Shown: positions 38,994 to 50,003, numbered from the stretch's first letter. The stretch is 64,000 bases of DNA from Candidimonas sp. (GCA_004297945.1 SCRC01000060.1:37655-101654); one strand, 5' to 3'. Notes: generated by a model not told the origin, from the letters alone. A program made the numbers and translations.

Positions 38994-39102
38994 CACCATA
39001 CCGAAACTCTCAAAATAGAACGGACCGACACCACCACCACCCCTGTAACTTCATGCTAGAATCACGTTCTCTTTCGAAGAGCCTCGTGCTTCATAGAGCA
39101 GT

Positions 39103-39179
39103 GGTGACCGTAGCTCAGTTGGTAGAGTCCTGGATTGTGATTCCAGTTGTCGTGGGTTCGAGCCCCATCGGTCACCCCA
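39103..39179 (+). tRNA. tRNA-His (anticodon GTG), G-1 and CCA encoded
   Basis: GGTGACCGTAGCTCAGTTGGTAGAGTCCTGGATTGTGATTCCAGTTGTCGTGGGTTCGAGCCCCATCGGTCACCCCA. Confidence 0.97.
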
Positions 39180-39312
39180 GCATTAATAAGAAAAATCGAA
39201 ACCATCAGTAACGCATCGTTTTGATATCATCCCTCGAAACAAGGGAAAACCCTAGGTTTCCGACTATTTCTTGCGTCGACGATGTAACAAACTGATGCGA
39301 ATCGCTCGTTAC

Positions 39313-39342
39313 AAGCCCATCGTAATTCGCTAGGATGGGCTT
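39313..39342 (+). terminator. stem-loop followed by T-rich tract
   Basis: AAGCCCATC...GATGGGCTT then CTATCAGTTTTT. Confidence 0.6.
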
Positions 39343-39371
39343 CTATCAGTTTTTAAAAGGTGTTGGCTATC

Positions 39372-39626
39372 ATGAAAAAACTTTACGCAACTCTTTTCGT
39401 GTCTGCTATGTTGGCAAGCCCTTTGGCAATGGCTGCGACCCAAAAAATGTCGCACGAAGCCTGGATTGCAGCTCAAAAAATTGATATTCCACCGACCATC
39501 AAAGTGACGGAAACCAAGATTCCTGCCGGCTCCATGTCATCGAGTGCGGCAGCGTCCGCCCAGATGCCTGCTGCCGGTCAAATGAAATCGTCAGCGACCA
39601 TGCACATGAAGATGCAGCACAAATAA
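39372..39626 (+). CDS. small exported protein of unknown function
   Basis: Signal peptide MKKLYATLFVSAMLASPLAMAA; short Ser/Ala/Met-rich C-terminus ending MHMKMQHK. Confidence 0.6.
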   Translation: MKKLYATLFVSAMLASPLAMAATQKMSHEAWIAAQKIDIPPTIKVTETKIPAGSMSSSAAASAQMPAAGQMKSSATMHMKMQHK

Positions 39627-39639
39627 AGCTTGGTGTATA

Positions 39640-39675
39640 GGCGCGGTCGCAGGCCGGTGGGCTTGCGACCGCGCC
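39640..39675 (+). terminator. GC-rich stem-loop, likely terminator
   Basis: GGCGCGGTCGCA ... TGCGACCGCGCC, 12-bp arms, 13 bp after preceding stop. Confidence 0.55.
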
Positions 39676-39748
39676 TTGTGTGCGGCAATGGGCCTGTGGG
39701 CCGCGGCGAGCCTGAACCTGGGACGTCAAGAATGTTAGGATACGTTCC

Positions 39749-40375
39749 ATGGCTCAATATTTTGTGGTTCATCCCGAAAATCCTCAGGTTCGTCTGTTGA
39801 AACAGGCGGGTCAGTTGCTTTCCGATGGCGGGTTGGTCGCTGTGCCCACCGACTCCAGTTATGCCGTTCTGGCGCGTCTGGATGATAAGGCGGCTGCCGA
39901 CGCATTGCGGCGGTTGCGAGGGCTCGACGAGCGTCATCACCTTACCTTGCTGTGTCGCGATCTGGCCGAAATCGGCCATTTTGCGCGGGTCGACAATAGC
40001 CAGTACCGTTTGCTGAAAATAGCCACACCGGGGCCGTGGACCTTCATACTCGAAGCGACGCGCGAGGTTCCCCGCAGGGTGTCCCATCCTTCGCGCAAGA
40101 CTATCGGCATTCGTGTTCCGAATCATCGAGTGACGCTTGGCCTGATCGAGTGCGCAGGTTCGCCGTTGATTTCCACTACACTGATCCCCGAAGGCGAAGA
40201 TGAACCTTTGAATGACGCTGAGCTGATCCGCGAGCGTTATGCCAACCAGTTGGCGGCCATCATCGATAGCGGCGCCTGCCCGCTTATGCCTACTACCGTG
40301 ATCGACCTGACCGGCCCGAGCCCGGAAATCATTCGGCGGGGGCAAGGGGATCTGGCCTCTTTGGGCTTGGCCTAG
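39749..40375 (+). CDS. Sua5/YciO/YrdC family protein (threonylcarbamoyl-AMP synthase-like)
   Basis: LLSDGGLVAVPTDSSYAVLARLDDKAAADALRRLRGLDERHHLTLLCRDL; RKTIGIRVPNH. Confidence 0.92.
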   Translation: MAQYFVVHPENPQVRLLKQAGQLLSDGGLVAVPTDSSYAVLARLDDKAAADALRRLRGLDERHHLTLLCRDLAEIGHFARVDNSQYRLLKIATPGPWTFILEATREVPRRVSHPSRKTIGIRVPNHRVTLGLIECAGSPLISTTLIPEGEDEPLNDAELIRERYANQLAAIIDSGACPLMPTTVIDLTGPSPEIIRRGQGDLASLGLA

Positions 40376-40466
40376 TGGCTGCTTCCATGCGCGGCGAATC
40401 GCTTGCGGACTTGATTTGTTTCAGTTGGACCAGGCGTGAGCGTGCGCCTTTATTTTCCGGGACTTT

Positions 40467-41117
40467 ATGGATTCGTTGATTCAAACCATTACGATTTATG
40501 CTTTACCCGTGCTGTTTGGAATTACCCTGCATGAGGCGGCGCACGGATACGTAGCCCGGATGTTCGGCGACCCCACCGCCTATCAGGCCGGTCGCGTCAG
40601 CCTGAACCCCATTCGCCATATCGATTTGATGGGCACGATCATCGTGCCGCTGGTTTTGCTGTTCAGTACCAAGCTCCTGGGTGGAGCTGGCCTGCTATTC
40701 GGTTGGGCCAAGCCCGTGCCGGTCGATTGGGGGCGCTTGCGCAATCCCAAGCGCGACATGCTGTGGGTTGCGCTGGCCGGCCCTGTGTCCAACCTGGTCA
40801 TGGCGGTTATCTGGGCGCTGGGTTTGCGGTTTCTGGCCGATTCTGGAGCCTCTCAGGGCGATTTCTGGGCGCAGATGACAGTTGCCGGGATTCAGATCAA
40901 TTTGGTGCTGATGGCTTTGAATCTGCTGCCGATCCCGCCGCTCGATGGTGGGCGGATTGTTTTCAGCCTGTTGCCTGGCCGCCTGGCATGGCAGTATTCC
41001 AAGATCGAACCCTACGGTTTGATGATTATTGTTGTACTGATGATAAGTGGTGTGTTGTGGACGTTTCTTCAGCCACTGCTGGCCTTGGGCCAAATAATTA
41101 TTAATTGGTTCTTATAA
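40467..41117 (+). CDS. site-2 protease family (M50) membrane protein
   Basis: HEAAHGYVARMFGDPTAYQAGRVSLNP; NLLPIPPLDGGRI. Confidence 0.93.
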   Translation: MDSLIQTITIYALPVLFGITLHEAAHGYVARMFGDPTAYQAGRVSLNPIRHIDLMGTIIVPLVLLFSTKLLGGAGLLFGWAKPVPVDWGRLRNPKRDMLWVALAGPVSNLVMAVIWALGLRFLADSGASQGDFWAQMTVAGIQINLVLMALNLLPIPPLDGGRIVFSLLPGRLAWQYSKIEPYGLMIIVVLMISGVLWTFLQPLLALGQIIINWFL

Positions 41118-41198
41118 AATCCGGCGCTTATCCGGTAAACTTGCATGTTAATTCAGCAAGATCGCCATTTGGGCGAATTCGAGGAGATGGTTTCCATC

Positions 41199-42101
41199 AT
41201 GGCTAGTACGGATTCTGCGATTCCCATTTTTCAGGGCAGCATGGTCGCCCTGATAACCCCTATGCATCCGGACGGCAGGCTGGACTTTGATTCGTACCGA
41301 AAACTGATCGATTGGCACGTGGCCGAGGGCACTGACGCATTGGTGGTGGTGGGAACCTCGGGTGAATCGCCCACCGTCAATATCGATGAGCACGCCGAAC
41401 TGATTCGCGTGGCGGTCGAGCACGCGGCCGGACGCGTGCCGGTGATTGCCGGAACCGGGGCTAATTCCACCTCCGAAGCAATTCATCTTGCGCGCCATTC
41501 GCAGGCTGTCGGCGCGCAAGCAGGCCTGTCGGTCGTACCTTATTACAACAAGCCATCGCAAGAGGGCATGTATCAGCATTTTCGTACGATTGCCGAAGCC
41601 ACCGGCCTGCCTTGCATACTGTATAACGTGCCGGGCCGCACGTCGGGCGACTTGTCCAATGACACCATTTTGCGGTTGGCGCAGGTGCCTGGCATTATTG
41701 GCCTCAAAGACGCTACAGGCAATATCGGGCGTGGCGCCTTATTGTTGCGCGATGCGCCGGCCGCCTTTCAGGTGTTTAGCGGCGACGATGCCACTGCGGC
41801 GGCGCTGATGTTGTTGGGCGCACGCGGCAATATTTCCGTCTCGGCCAACGTTGCGCCCAAATTGATGCATCAATTGTGCATGGCGGCGATTGCCGGCGAC
41901 GGCATGCGTACTCGGGAACTTAACAGACGCCTGGCTCATCTGAATAATGTGCTGTTCGTCGAATCCAACCCGATTCCTGTCAAGTGGGCGGTGGCGGAAA
42001 TGGGTTTGTCCAAACTGGGTTATCGCTTGCCGCTGACTCTACTCGACCCGCGCTATCACGACACGGTGCGCAGTTCGTTGAAAGATGTGGGATTGATTTA
42101 A
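41199..42101 (+). CDS. dapA: 4-hydroxy-tetrahydrodipicolinate synthase
   Basis: [68 protein letters not shown]. Confidence 0.95.
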   Translation: MASTDSAIPIFQGSMVALITPMHPDGRLDFDSYRKLIDWHVAEGTDALVVVGTSGESPTVNIDEHAELIRVAVEHAAGRVPVIAGTGANSTSEAIHLARHSQAVGAQAGLSVVPYYNKPSQEGMYQHFRTIAEATGLPCILYNVPGRTSGDLSNDTILRLAQVPGIIGLKDATGNIGRGALLLRDAPAAFQVFSGDDATAAALMLLGARGNISVSANVAPKLMHQLCMAAIAGDGMRTRELNRRLAHLNNVLFVESNPIPVKWAVAEMGLSKLGYRLPLTLLDPRYHDTVRSSLKDVGLI

Positions 42102-42103
42102 AA

Positions 42104-43231
42104 ATGATAAGGATGCGTATGAACAAACGCTACGCTGGCTTAGCGGTAAGTGTAGGCCTGCTATTGCTGGCTGGTTGCACACAGCTGAAACAACTCACTG
42201 GGCGCGAAGAATCTGTCAACTATAAAAGCACAGTGGCGGGTGATCCGCTAAGCATTCCCCCTGATTTGACGCAAGCTAACCAAGACACCCATTACAAGGC
42301 GCCGGAGGGCACGGCCACTTTTAGCCAGTATGCGAAGAGTCAGGCGGCGAACAAAAGCGTGAGCCCGAGCGACGCCATACTGCCTGCCACCAGTGGCATA
42401 CAAGTGATGCGCGACGGCGATATACGCTGGCTGTCGGTCGACAAGCCGGCGCAGACGGTGTATCCGAAAATTGTCGATTTCTGGGGCGAGCAAGGGTTTA
42501 CCATTCATTCGCAAGATCCCAAGGCGGGTCTGATCCAGACTGATTGGGCCGAAAATCGGGCCAAGATACCCGAAGGCTGGATTCGCAGCGCGCTGGGCGG
42601 CATTCTGGATCAGGTTTTCGATAGTGGGGAACGCGACCGTTTTCGCACCCGAGTCGAACGGGTCAACGGAAAGACCGAAGTTTATGTCAGCCACGAGCAT
42701 ATGGTAGAGACGCCGACTGCCGATGGCACGACCTTTAAATGGATCTACGGCAAGGACGACCCGGGCCTGGATGCGGCGATGCTGGCGCGCATGATGGTTT
42801 TCCTGGGCACAGATGTCAAAAAGGCTCAGGAAATGGTGGCCCAGGCTGAAAAAGACCCAAGTCAGCCGCGAGTGGTTCAAGCGGCAGGCAATCAGGCTCA
42901 GGTCAGCCTGAGCGAGCCCTTTGACCGCGCCTGGAGGCGTGTAGGCGTGGCCATTGACGCGGCCGGTTTCTCGGTCTCTGACCGAGATCGTTCAAGCGGC
43001 GATTATTTTGTACGCTACCTTGATACCGATACGGGTCAGAAAATTGATCAAGGCAATTTCCTGACGCGGATGTTCGGTGGCAAGAATACGGCCGAGGCAA
43101 CGTCTTTCCGGATTCACGTGGCTCAGCAAGGGGCGGGGTCGGTAGTGACCGTGCTTGACAAGAATGGCCAGCAAGACACGAGCCCTACGGCGCAACGCAT
43201 CATTACGGTTCTGACGAGCCATATGAAATAA
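42104..43231 (+). CDS. bamC: outer membrane assembly lipoprotein BamC
   Basis: Lipobox LLLLAGC; BamC-type DRFRTRVERVNGKTEVYVSHEHM and a second BamC repeat; directly downstream of dapA. Confidence 0.85.
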   Translation: MIRMRMNKRYAGLAVSVGLLLLAGCTQLKQLTGREESVNYKSTVAGDPLSIPPDLTQANQDTHYKAPEGTATFSQYAKSQAANKSVSPSDAILPATSGIQVMRDGDIRWLSVDKPAQTVYPKIVDFWGEQGFTIHSQDPKAGLIQTDWAENRAKIPEGWIRSALGGILDQVFDSGERDRFRTRVERVNGKTEVYVSHEHMVETPTADGTTFKWIYGKDDPGLDAAMLARMMVFLGTDVKKAQEMVAQAEKDPSQPRVVQAAGNQAQVSLSEPFDRAWRRVGVAIDAAGFSVSDRDRSSGDYFVRYLDTDTGQKIDQGNFLTRMFGGKNTAEATSFRIHVAQQGAGSVVTVLDKNGQQDTSPTAQRIITVLTSHMK

Positions 43232-43252
43232 GGCGATTTCACAAGATTTGTA

Positions 43253-43421
43253 ATGGCACCCACAAGGGGTGCCGCTACAACGACAGATCCGTGAATCATG
43301 TAGCGGCAGCCCTTGTGGCTGCCATTTTTTTCGCAACGGTACCCCTTGTGGCTGCCATTTTTTTCGCAACGGCACCCTTTGTGGCTGCCATTTTTTGTAG
43401 CAACCCCCTTGTGGGTGCCAC
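43253..43421. repeat. REP-like repeat cluster with ~40-bp tandem units
   Basis: Forward unit 43253-43279, then reverse units separated by TTTTTTTCGCAAC spacers. Confidence 0.88.
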
Positions 43422-43426
43422 ATTCT

Positions 43427-44872
43427 TCACGCCGCCATGACCCACTCGGCCACGGCTGCATTGGCATGTGAATTCGTCCGTGCATTGATACGGGCGCCAA
43501 ACCAGTGCAGATTTTCAGCCAGCTTTACTGTGTCTCCGACCAATAGCAGTGAAGGGGCTTCAAAGCCGTACTTGTTGGCGAGCGCCGCCAGGTCTTTTAG
43601 CGGGCCGCCAAGCACCCGCTGATTGCTGCGCGTGCCGTTTTCGATCAAGGCAAAAGGCGTCTCGCCGGGGCATCCGTGCTCGATGAGTTGCCTCGACAGC
43701 CACGGCAGCTGGCTGCGCCCCATATAAAAGGCCAGGGTTTGCTTGCCTTGGGCGAACGAGCGCCAGTCGTGGGTGTCGTCATGATGGCTGCTGTGGGCCG
43801 TGATCAAGCGAACGGACTGGGCGTGCTCTCGGTGCGTCAGGGGAATGCCGGCATAGGCCGCGCAGGCCAGCGCCGCGGTAATCCCGGGTACGACTTCGTA
43901 TGCAATGTTGTGCTCGCTCAGGAATTCAAGTTCTTCGCCACCCCGGCCAAAGATAAAGGCGTCCCCGCCTTTGAGCCGCACAACGTATTTGCCCGATTTG
44001 GCATGGGTCAGCAATAGATCGTGAATGCGTTGCTGGGTGGCGTCGTGATCTTCACCGGGGCTTTTGCCTACGGCGATCTGCAAGGCATCGCGGCGGGCGA
44101 GCGCCAGTATCTCCTGGCTTACCAGGCGGTCGTACAGTATCACGTCGGCTTGATTCAATGCACGCAGGCCCTTGATAGTTAGCAGGCCCGGGTCGCCAGG
44201 GCCGGCGCCTACCAGAACCACCTTTCCTTTCGGTGCCGCTTCGGCCTGCTCAAGCACTTTTATTAGCTTATGCTCGGCCAACAAACCTTGCTGCTTGCGC
44301 ATGGCGGCAGCCACCGGACCGTCGAGCAGGGTGTCGTAAAGCTCACGTCGGCTGCGCAGATTAGGGCGCATGCGACGTATGGCGGGGCGGTATTTCTCGG
44401 CGAGGACGGCCAGGGGGCCGAGCGAGTGTTCGAGAAACGCTTCGAGACGTTCACGCACACGGCGCGCCAGCATTGGTGCCGTGCCCGACGAAGAGATGGC
44501 CACGATGAGCGGCGAGCGGTCAACAATCGAGGGCACATGAAAAGAGGATAACTGCGTATCGTCCACCACGTTGATGAAAATCTGCCGCTGTTGTGCATAG
44601 CGGGCAATATGCTGATTGGTCGCCGTGTCGTTGGTCGCTGCGACGATCAGCCAGGCGCCATCGAGCCAGGCGGGTTCGAAGCGGCCCGTAATGGTTTCGA
44701 TTGCGCCCTGACCTTTCAGACGCAGCAGATCTTCGGTAAAGGTGAGGGCGCCTACAATGATCTGGGCGCCTGCCGCGAGCAGGCTGTTAATTTTGCGTTC
44801 GGCCACGCTGCCCCCGCCCACCACCACAACGCGACGGTTTTTAATGTCGGCGAATAGCGGGAAAAGCGTCAT
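43427..44872 (-). CDS. cysG: siroheme synthase (uroporphyrinogen-III C-methyltransferase / precorrin-2 dehydrogenase / ferrochelatase)
   Basis: N-terminal NAD-binding [19 protein letters not shown]-terminal [34 protein letters not shown]. Confidence 0.95.
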   Translation of the reverse strand: MTLFPLFADIKNRRVVVVGGGSVAERKINSLLAAGAQIIVGALTFTEDLLRLKGQGAIETITGRFEPAWLDGAWLIVAATNDTATNQHIARYAQQRQIFINVVDDTQLSSFHVPSIVDRSPLIVAISSSGTAPMLARRVRERLEAFLEHSLGPLAVLAEKYRPAIRRMRPNLRSRRELYDTLLDGPVAAAMRKQQGLLAEHKLIKVLEQAEAAPKGKVVLVGAGPGDPGLLTIKGLRALNQADVILYDRLVSQEILALARRDALQIAVGKSPGEDHDATQQRIHDLLLTHAKSGKYVVRLKGGDAFIFGRGGEELEFLSEHNIAYEVVPGITAALACAAYAGIPLTHREHAQSVRLITAHSSHHDDTHDWRSFAQGKQTLAFYMGRSQLPWLSRQLIEHGCPGETPFALIENGTRSNQRVLGGPLKDLAALANKYGFEAPSLLLVGDTVKLAENLHWFGARINARTNSHANAAVAEWVMAA

Positions 44873-46569
44873 GTCGTCGCGTCCAGAACGATGGGGATCA
44901 GGCGCTGCGAGGGTGCCTCGATGATTTCTGTACGGATCAGGAAATCACCAAATTTTTCGTTCTGCCCGCGCGTGCGGGCATAGGCGGAAAATAGTGTGTC
45001 CAGGATTTTGATGATTTCCGGTTCGGCAATATTCTCGCGATAAAGGATATTGAGTCGCTGGCCGGTAAAATCGGCGCCGAGGCGCAGATCGTAGCGACCA
45101 ATGGCGCGGCCTATCAGGGTGATTTCACCCAGATAGGGCCGCGAGCAGCCATTCGGGCATCCCGACAGGCGCAGCAAGATCGGTGCATCGAGCAAATTGT
45201 ATTGAGCTAAAAGCGTTTCCAGCTTAGGCAGCAGTTCTGGCAGATACCGTTCGCTTTCGGCCATGGCCAGCCCACAGGTGGGTAAAGCCACGCAGGCGAT
45301 GCTGTGCTGGCGTATGCCGCTATGCTTGTGATAGCCATCCAGGCCGTATTGGCGCACCAGTTCGTCTATCCGCGTGCGATCCGCGGCCGCAACGTTGGCG
45401 ATGACCAGGTTCTGATTGCAGGTGAGCCGGAATTCGCCTTGATGCACCTGGGCAAGTTCTCGCATTCCGGTCAGAAAGCGGTTTTCGTGAGTATCGGATA
45501 TACGCCCGGCTTCAATGTACAGCCCCAGGTGCCACTGTCCGTCCTCACCTTCGATCCAGCCGTAGCGGTCGCCATTATGGTTGAAATGATAGGGCCGAAT
45601 GGGCAGCAGGCTGTAGCCCAGGCGTTGTTCAAGTTCGGATTTGAACCACTCCAGCCCTCGATGGTCAATGGTGTATTTCAACCTGGCATGCTGGCGTTCG
45701 GCCCGGTTGCCGAAGTCACGCTGTATGGTGACGACCGTTTCCGCGACCTGGATTAATTGTTCCGGAGTGACGAACCCGATCAGGCTGCCCAAGCGCGCAT
45801 AGGTGGTGTCGTCGCCTTGAGTCGCGCCCATGCCGCCGCCCGCAGCCACGTTAAAACCTTGCAGCATACCGTTTTCGATAATCGCGATCAGGCCCAGATC
45901 CTGGGCGAAGACGTCGATATCGTTGGTGGGAGGAATGGCGATTCCAATCTTGAACTTGCGCGGCAGGTAGGTGTGGCCGTACAGCGGCTCGTCTTCGGGT
46001 TCGTTGCTGATTTTCTTGCCGTCGAGCCAGATCTCGGCGTAGGCTCGGGTATGTGGCAGGAAGTGCGCCGACAACTTCTCGGTCCACTCCTGCACGATCC
46101 GATGCTGGCTGGAAAGCAGCGGGTTGACCGAGCTTACAACTTGACGATTGACATCGCCACAGGCGGCCAGCGTGGTGCTCATGGCCTCGTGTATGGCTTG
46201 TATGGCGCGCTTCAGATTTTGCTTGGGTACTCCATGCAATTGAAAGGTCTGGCGCGTCGTGATCCGCAGGCCCCGCGTGGCCCAGTTTGTCGCAATATGA
46301 TCGAAGGCAAGCCACTGCCTGGGCGTGACAATGCCGCCGGCCAGGCGCGCACGTATCATGAATCCATAGGCCGGTTCAAGTTTTTGCTTGCGGCGCTCGT
46401 CACGCAGGTCGCGGTCATCTTGCTGATAGCTGCCATGAAATTTCAGCAGCTTGTTATCGTCCTCGCTAATGGCGCCGGTGACCGGGTCGCCAAGCCCGTC
46501 TTCGATGGTGCCGCGCAGGAAATTGCTGTCGGCCTTGATGTGTTCCAGATGGGAAAGGTTGTTGTCCAT
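44869..46569 (-). CDS. cysI: sulfite reductase hemoprotein beta subunit
   Basis: [19 protein letters not shown]-terminal Cys cluster [16 protein letters not shown]...[12 protein letters not shown]. Confidence 0.95.
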   Translation of the reverse strand: MDNNLSHLEHIKADSNFLRGTIEDGLGDPVTGAISEDDNKLLKFHGSYQQDDRDLRDERRKQKLEPAYGFMIRARLAGGIVTPRQWLAFDHIATNWATRGLRITTRQTFQLHGVPKQNLKRAIQAIHEAMSTTLAACGDVNRQVVSSVNPLLSSQHRIVQEWTEKLSAHFLPHTRAYAEIWLDGKKISNEPEDEPLYGHTYLPRKFKIGIAIPPTNDIDVFAQDLGLIAIIENGMLQGFNVAAGGGMGATQGDDTTYARLGSLIGFVTPEQLIQVAETVVTIQRDFGNRAERQHARLKYTIDHRGLEWFKSELEQRLGYSLLPIRPYHFNHNGDRYGWIEGEDGQWHLGLYIEAGRISDTHENRFLTGMRELAQVHQGEFRLTCNQNLVIANVAAADRTRIDELVRQYGLDGYHKHSGIRQHSIACVALPTCGLAMAESERYLPELLPKLETLLAQYNLLDAPILLRLSGCPNGCSRPYLGEITLIGRAIGRYDLRLGADFTGQRLNILYRENIAEPEIIKILDTLFSAYARTRGQNEKFGDFLIRTEIIEAPSQRLIPIVLDATT

Positions 46570-46573
46570 AATG

Positions 46574-48358
46574 TCAGTAAACGTCGCGGGCGTAGCGGCC
46601 TTGTGCGGCCAGGTTGTCCAGCCATTGTTTGGCTTGCTCCAGATCCAGACTTCCTTGGGTCTGGGCAATTTTCAACAGAGTTTGTTGTACGTCTTTAGCC
46701 ATGCGGTTTGCGTCGCCGCATACATAGACGTGGGCGCCTGCTTCGATCCAGTCATATACGTCGGCGGCCGATTCAAGCAACTTGTCCTGTACGTAGACCT
46801 TGTCGGCCTGATCGCGAGAAAAGGCGAGGTCGAGCCGATGCAGGTCGCCGTCTTTCAGGGCACGCTGCCATTCGGTTTGATAGAGAAAGTCGGACGAAAA
46901 GTGAGGGTTGCCGAAAAACAGCCAGTTACGGCCGTCGGCAGCCTGGGCGCTGCGCTCTTGAACAAAGGCACGGAACGGTGCAACACCGGTGCCAGGGCCT
47001 ATCATGATGACGTCGCGCGAGGAGTCAGCAGGCAAGCGAAAGCGTGTGTTTTCCTCAATGAAGATAGGCAGCTTGTCACCTTCGTTCAGATGACTCAAAA
47101 AATGCGAGGCGCAGCCCCAGCGTGATTCCTTTTCGTGTTCATACTCTACGTTGGCCAGAGTCAGATGCACTTCGGCATCCACCGCGCTTGGGCTTGACGC
47201 GATCGAGTACAGGCGGGGGGCCAGGGGGCGCAGCGCGTTGACCAGCGCTGTCGCACCCCATTGGGCAGGGTATTGTTTGAGAATATCAACAAGTTGGCGA
47301 GTATCGAGCAACTGCTTGAGCGATTCAATCGCGCTTATCTGCTTTTTCAATTCAGCGCTGTCGGCCAGTTGCGCGTGCGCAAGCAAAAATGGCTTGGTCA
47401 GCAAGGTGAGCTCGCGGTGGTGGCTGAGCCATTCTTTCAGTGTGCGGGATATGCCGTTGACTTCAACGGCTTCACTAGCGTTCAGGTTCAGTGAGTTGAT
47501 GACGGCATCAACCAGCGCAGGGGCCTGCGTGGGCCATACGCCCAGGGCGTCACCCGCCTGGTAATTCAGATGGCTGCCCTCAAGCGAGATTTCGATGTGG
47601 CGAATATCCTTGCCGCTGTCGCGCGCCGTAATGGCCTGATTGAGCACCAGTTCGGCCATGAAAGGCTGATCGCGTGAAACCTTTGCGGGTTTGGGATGCA
47701 GGGGCGTTACGCTGGCTACGGGCGCCTCATTTTGTTTCAATACCTTCTGCGCTTGAATGATCGCCTTATCCTGCCATGGCAGGGCAACTGTCTCGATGTC
47801 CAGGTCGGCGCAGCCTACCTCGTGCAAACGTTCGGCACCCAATTCAGCCAGGCGTGCGTCGATGTTTTGAGTGACGCCGCAAAACAGGGGGTAGCTCGAG
47901 TCGCCCAGGCCCAGCACGGCGTATTTAAGCTGGGGCAGCTTGGGTGCGCGGCGGCCGAGCAAAAACTCGACAAAACTGCGCGAGTCATCGGGGGGCTCGC
48001 CTTCCCCCTGTGTGCTCATGACGATGTACAGCAGTTGTTCATCTTTGAGTTCGCGCGTGACGTAGCTGTCGGCGCGCACCAGTCGGGTGGCGAGGCCCAG
48101 CGCTTCTGTGCGGTCGGACAATGATTCGGCGATGCGCTTGGCGTTGCCCGTCTGGCTGCCGTATACGATGGTCAGTCGCCTGGCAACGGACGCGTTGGAC
48201 ACGGCCGTGACAATGGCGGGCGGGCGTGGTGCCTGCTTGGCCTGACCCAAGCCGGCGAAGTATCCTGAAAGCCAGCTGAGCGCATTGGGTTCCAGGCCAT
48301 CGACCAGGTCGGTAATCAGGGAGTGTTTGGATTCGGATAGATAAGAAGGCGATAACAT
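46574..48358 (-). CDS. cysJ: sulfite reductase flavoprotein alpha subunit
   Basis: Flavodoxin domain VYGSQTGNAKRIAESL, FAD/NADPH domains RLYSIASSP, IGPGTGVAPFRAFVQER; C-terminal GRYARDVY. Confidence 0.95.
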   Translation of the reverse strand: MLSPSYLSESKHSLITDLVDGLEPNALSWLSGYFAGLGQAKQAPRPPAIVTAVSNASVARRLTIVYGSQTGNAKRIAESLSDRTEALGLATRLVRADSYVTRELKDEQLLYIVMSTQGEGEPPDDSRSFVEFLLGRRAPKLPQLKYAVLGLGDSSYPLFCGVTQNIDARLAELGAERLHEVGCADLDIETVALPWQDKAIIQAQKVLKQNEAPVASVTPLHPKPAKVSRDQPFMAELVLNQAITARDSGKDIRHIEISLEGSHLNYQAGDALGVWPTQAPALVDAVINSLNLNASEAVEVNGISRTLKEWLSHHRELTLLTKPFLLAHAQLADSAELKKQISAIESLKQLLDTRQLVDILKQYPAQWGATALVNALRPLAPRLYSIASSPSAVDAEVHLTLANVEYEHEKESRWGCASHFLSHLNEGDKLPIFIEENTRFRLPADSSRDVIMIGPGTGVAPFRAFVQERSAQAADGRNWLFFGNPHFSSDFLYQTEWQRALKDGDLHRLDLAFSRDQADKVYVQDKLLESAADVYDWIEAGAHVYVCGDANRMAKDVQQTLLKIAQTQGSLDLEQAKQWLDNLAAQGRYARDVY

Positions 48359-48502
48359 CGTGCGCTCGCAAAGAAAGGCAGACCTCATTCTAGAGAGCGG
48401 CACTTTATATGCGAAGGACTAGATTATTATTTTCTTATTCCTGTATATCTTTATATTAAAAAGCAGTAACTCTATTTCCAAATCGGCTGTGGACTTTTGC
48501 TG

Positions 48503-48757
48503 ATGGCACCCACGAGGGGTGCCGCTACGTTGTATTCATGACTGGGGTGCCGCTACGTCGTATTCATGACTGGGGTGCTGCTACGTTGTATTCATGGCCC
48601 ACAAGGGGTGCTGCTACGTTGTATTCCTGGCCCACAAGGGGTGCTGCTACGTTGTATTCCTGGCCCACAAGGGGTGCCGCTACGTTGTATTCATGACCCA
48701 CAAGGGGCGCCCGGATATCGGTCGGAATGTTATGTAGCGCCACCCCTTGTGGGTGGC
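48503..48757. repeat. REP-derived tandem array (six full units plus one partial) ending in an inverted unit
   Basis: Units 48503-48537, 48538-48565, 48566-48593, 48594-48626, 48627-48659, 48660-48692, partial 48693; closing inverted unit TGTAGCGCCACCCCTTGTGGGTGGCA. Confidence 0.92.
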
Positions 48758-48812
48758 AAATCATGGCCATCAGGGCGGCATTTTCCATAAATGACAAGCA
48801 CAAGGCCTGCCG

Positions 48813-50003
48813 CTACTGGCGATCTTCAATGTGGTGCAGCCAGCCTTCTTGCAGCCAGGCAGTCAGGACGGCTTTTTCGTCGTGGCTCAGACCACTTCGC
48901 CTGCGTGGGTCCAGTCGCAGCGAACGGGCATCCGCCAATTGACGCAAGGCCTTCGAGGCGGGCAGGGCAAGCGCCTCGCCATTGATGAACATCTGTCGCT
49001 TACGATACATCAGGCGTGTGCAGCGATCCAGTTGTAGGCGGCCAGGCGGCGTATTCGAACTTAAATCGATATGCGGGCTGCTGGGTTCAAAATAGGCTTG
49101 CGGCGAAAGTTCGGTAAGCCATTGGCCCAGGAATCGGGTCGCCAGCGCATCGTTGAAATGAATCTGCTGTGCGGCCTTGCACGCGGCGGTGATGAGCGCG
49201 TCGGGCAAATACGCCGGCGTTGCGGTGGCGGGCGCGCCGGCATCGCGAAAGGTTTTGCTCAGATCCGGTCCCGGCAAGACGGATTGGGCCTGTGCGCCGC
49301 CGCCGTCGCCCAGGCTAGCCATGATCCGGTCGCCAGCCGCATCGAGCATGCCCTGCGCCAGCGTAGCCAGGCTGGGAGCGCGAAAGCCGATGGAAATTGT
49401 CATGCAATCGCCAATGGCTACGCCATCGTGGGCAATATGCGGCGGGAGGTACAGCATGTCGCCAGGATCGAGTATGTATTCGTGTTCGGCCCGGAAATTT
49501 TCCAGGATTTTAAGGGGCAGGCCAGGGGCGAGCGCCAGATCCTTCTGGCTGCTGATGCGCCAGCGCCGCTGCCCATGGGCCTGTAATAAAAAAACGTCGT
49601 AGCTGTCGAAATGCGGACCCACGCCGCCGCCATCGGAAGCGATGCTGATCATTGTATCGTCCAGGCGCGCGTCCGAGATAAAGCGAAAGCGGTGCATCAG
49701 TTCTGCTGTCGCGTCGTCGTGCAGATCGACGCTTTGCGCAAGCAAGGTCCAGTTTTCCCCGCGCGCCGCGGGCAAACGGTTAAAAGGGCCGTTTTTCATC
49801 TTCCAGCTGTTGCCATCACGCCATATCAGCCGGGATTCGACCTCGTCACGCCTGGCCAATTGCTTGATCTCGGCAATGGACAGCGAAGGCTTGAAATCAG
49901 GTATGGCCCGGCGTATCACCAGTGGCTTGCGTTGCCAATAGCGTTGCATGAATGTTTGCGGCGTAAGGTTGCCGAGCAGAGCGAGCGGGGTGTTGATATT
50001 CAT
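48813..50003 (-). CDS. RoxA/YcfD-like cupin (JmjC-like) ribosomal-protein hydroxylase
   Basis: MNINTPLALLGNLTPQTFMQRYWQRKPLVIRRA; HFDSYDVFLLQAHGQRRWRIS; LYLPPHIAHDGVA. Confidence 0.88.
   Translation of the reverse strand: MNINTPLALLGNLTPQTFMQRYWQRKPLVIRRAIPDFKPSLSIAEIKQLARRDEVESRLIWRDGNSWKMKNGPFNRLPAARGENWTLLAQSVDLHDDATAELMHRFRFISDARLDDTMISIASDGGGVGPHFDSYDVFLLQAHGQRRWRISSQKDLALAPGLPLKILENFRAEHEYILDPGDMLYLPPHIAHDGVAIGDCMTISIGFRAPSLATLAQGMLDAAGDRIMASLGDGGGAQAQSVLPGPDLSKTFRDAGAPATATPAYLPDALITAACKAAQQIHFNDALATRFLGQWLTELSPQAYFEPSSPHIDLSSNTPPGRLQLDRCTRLMYRKRQMFINGEALALPASKALRQLADARSLRLDPRRRSGLSHDEKAVLTAWLQEGWLHHIEDRQ

Noticed and set aside
45757-46698. Long plus-strand ORF opposite cysI/cysJ
   Set aside because: Antisense shadow of well-supported cysI; no domain signal.
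48503-48757. CRISPR-like array
   Set aside because: Units are nearly identical end to end with no unique spacers, irregular 28/33/35-bp period, derived from the REP unit, and no cas genes in the window.
48564-48803. ORFs on both strands with repeated peptides (EYNVAAPLVGQ..., RCIPGPQGVLL...)
   Set aside because: Entirely translated from the tandem REP array; codon content is explained by the DNA repeat and no start/RBS support.
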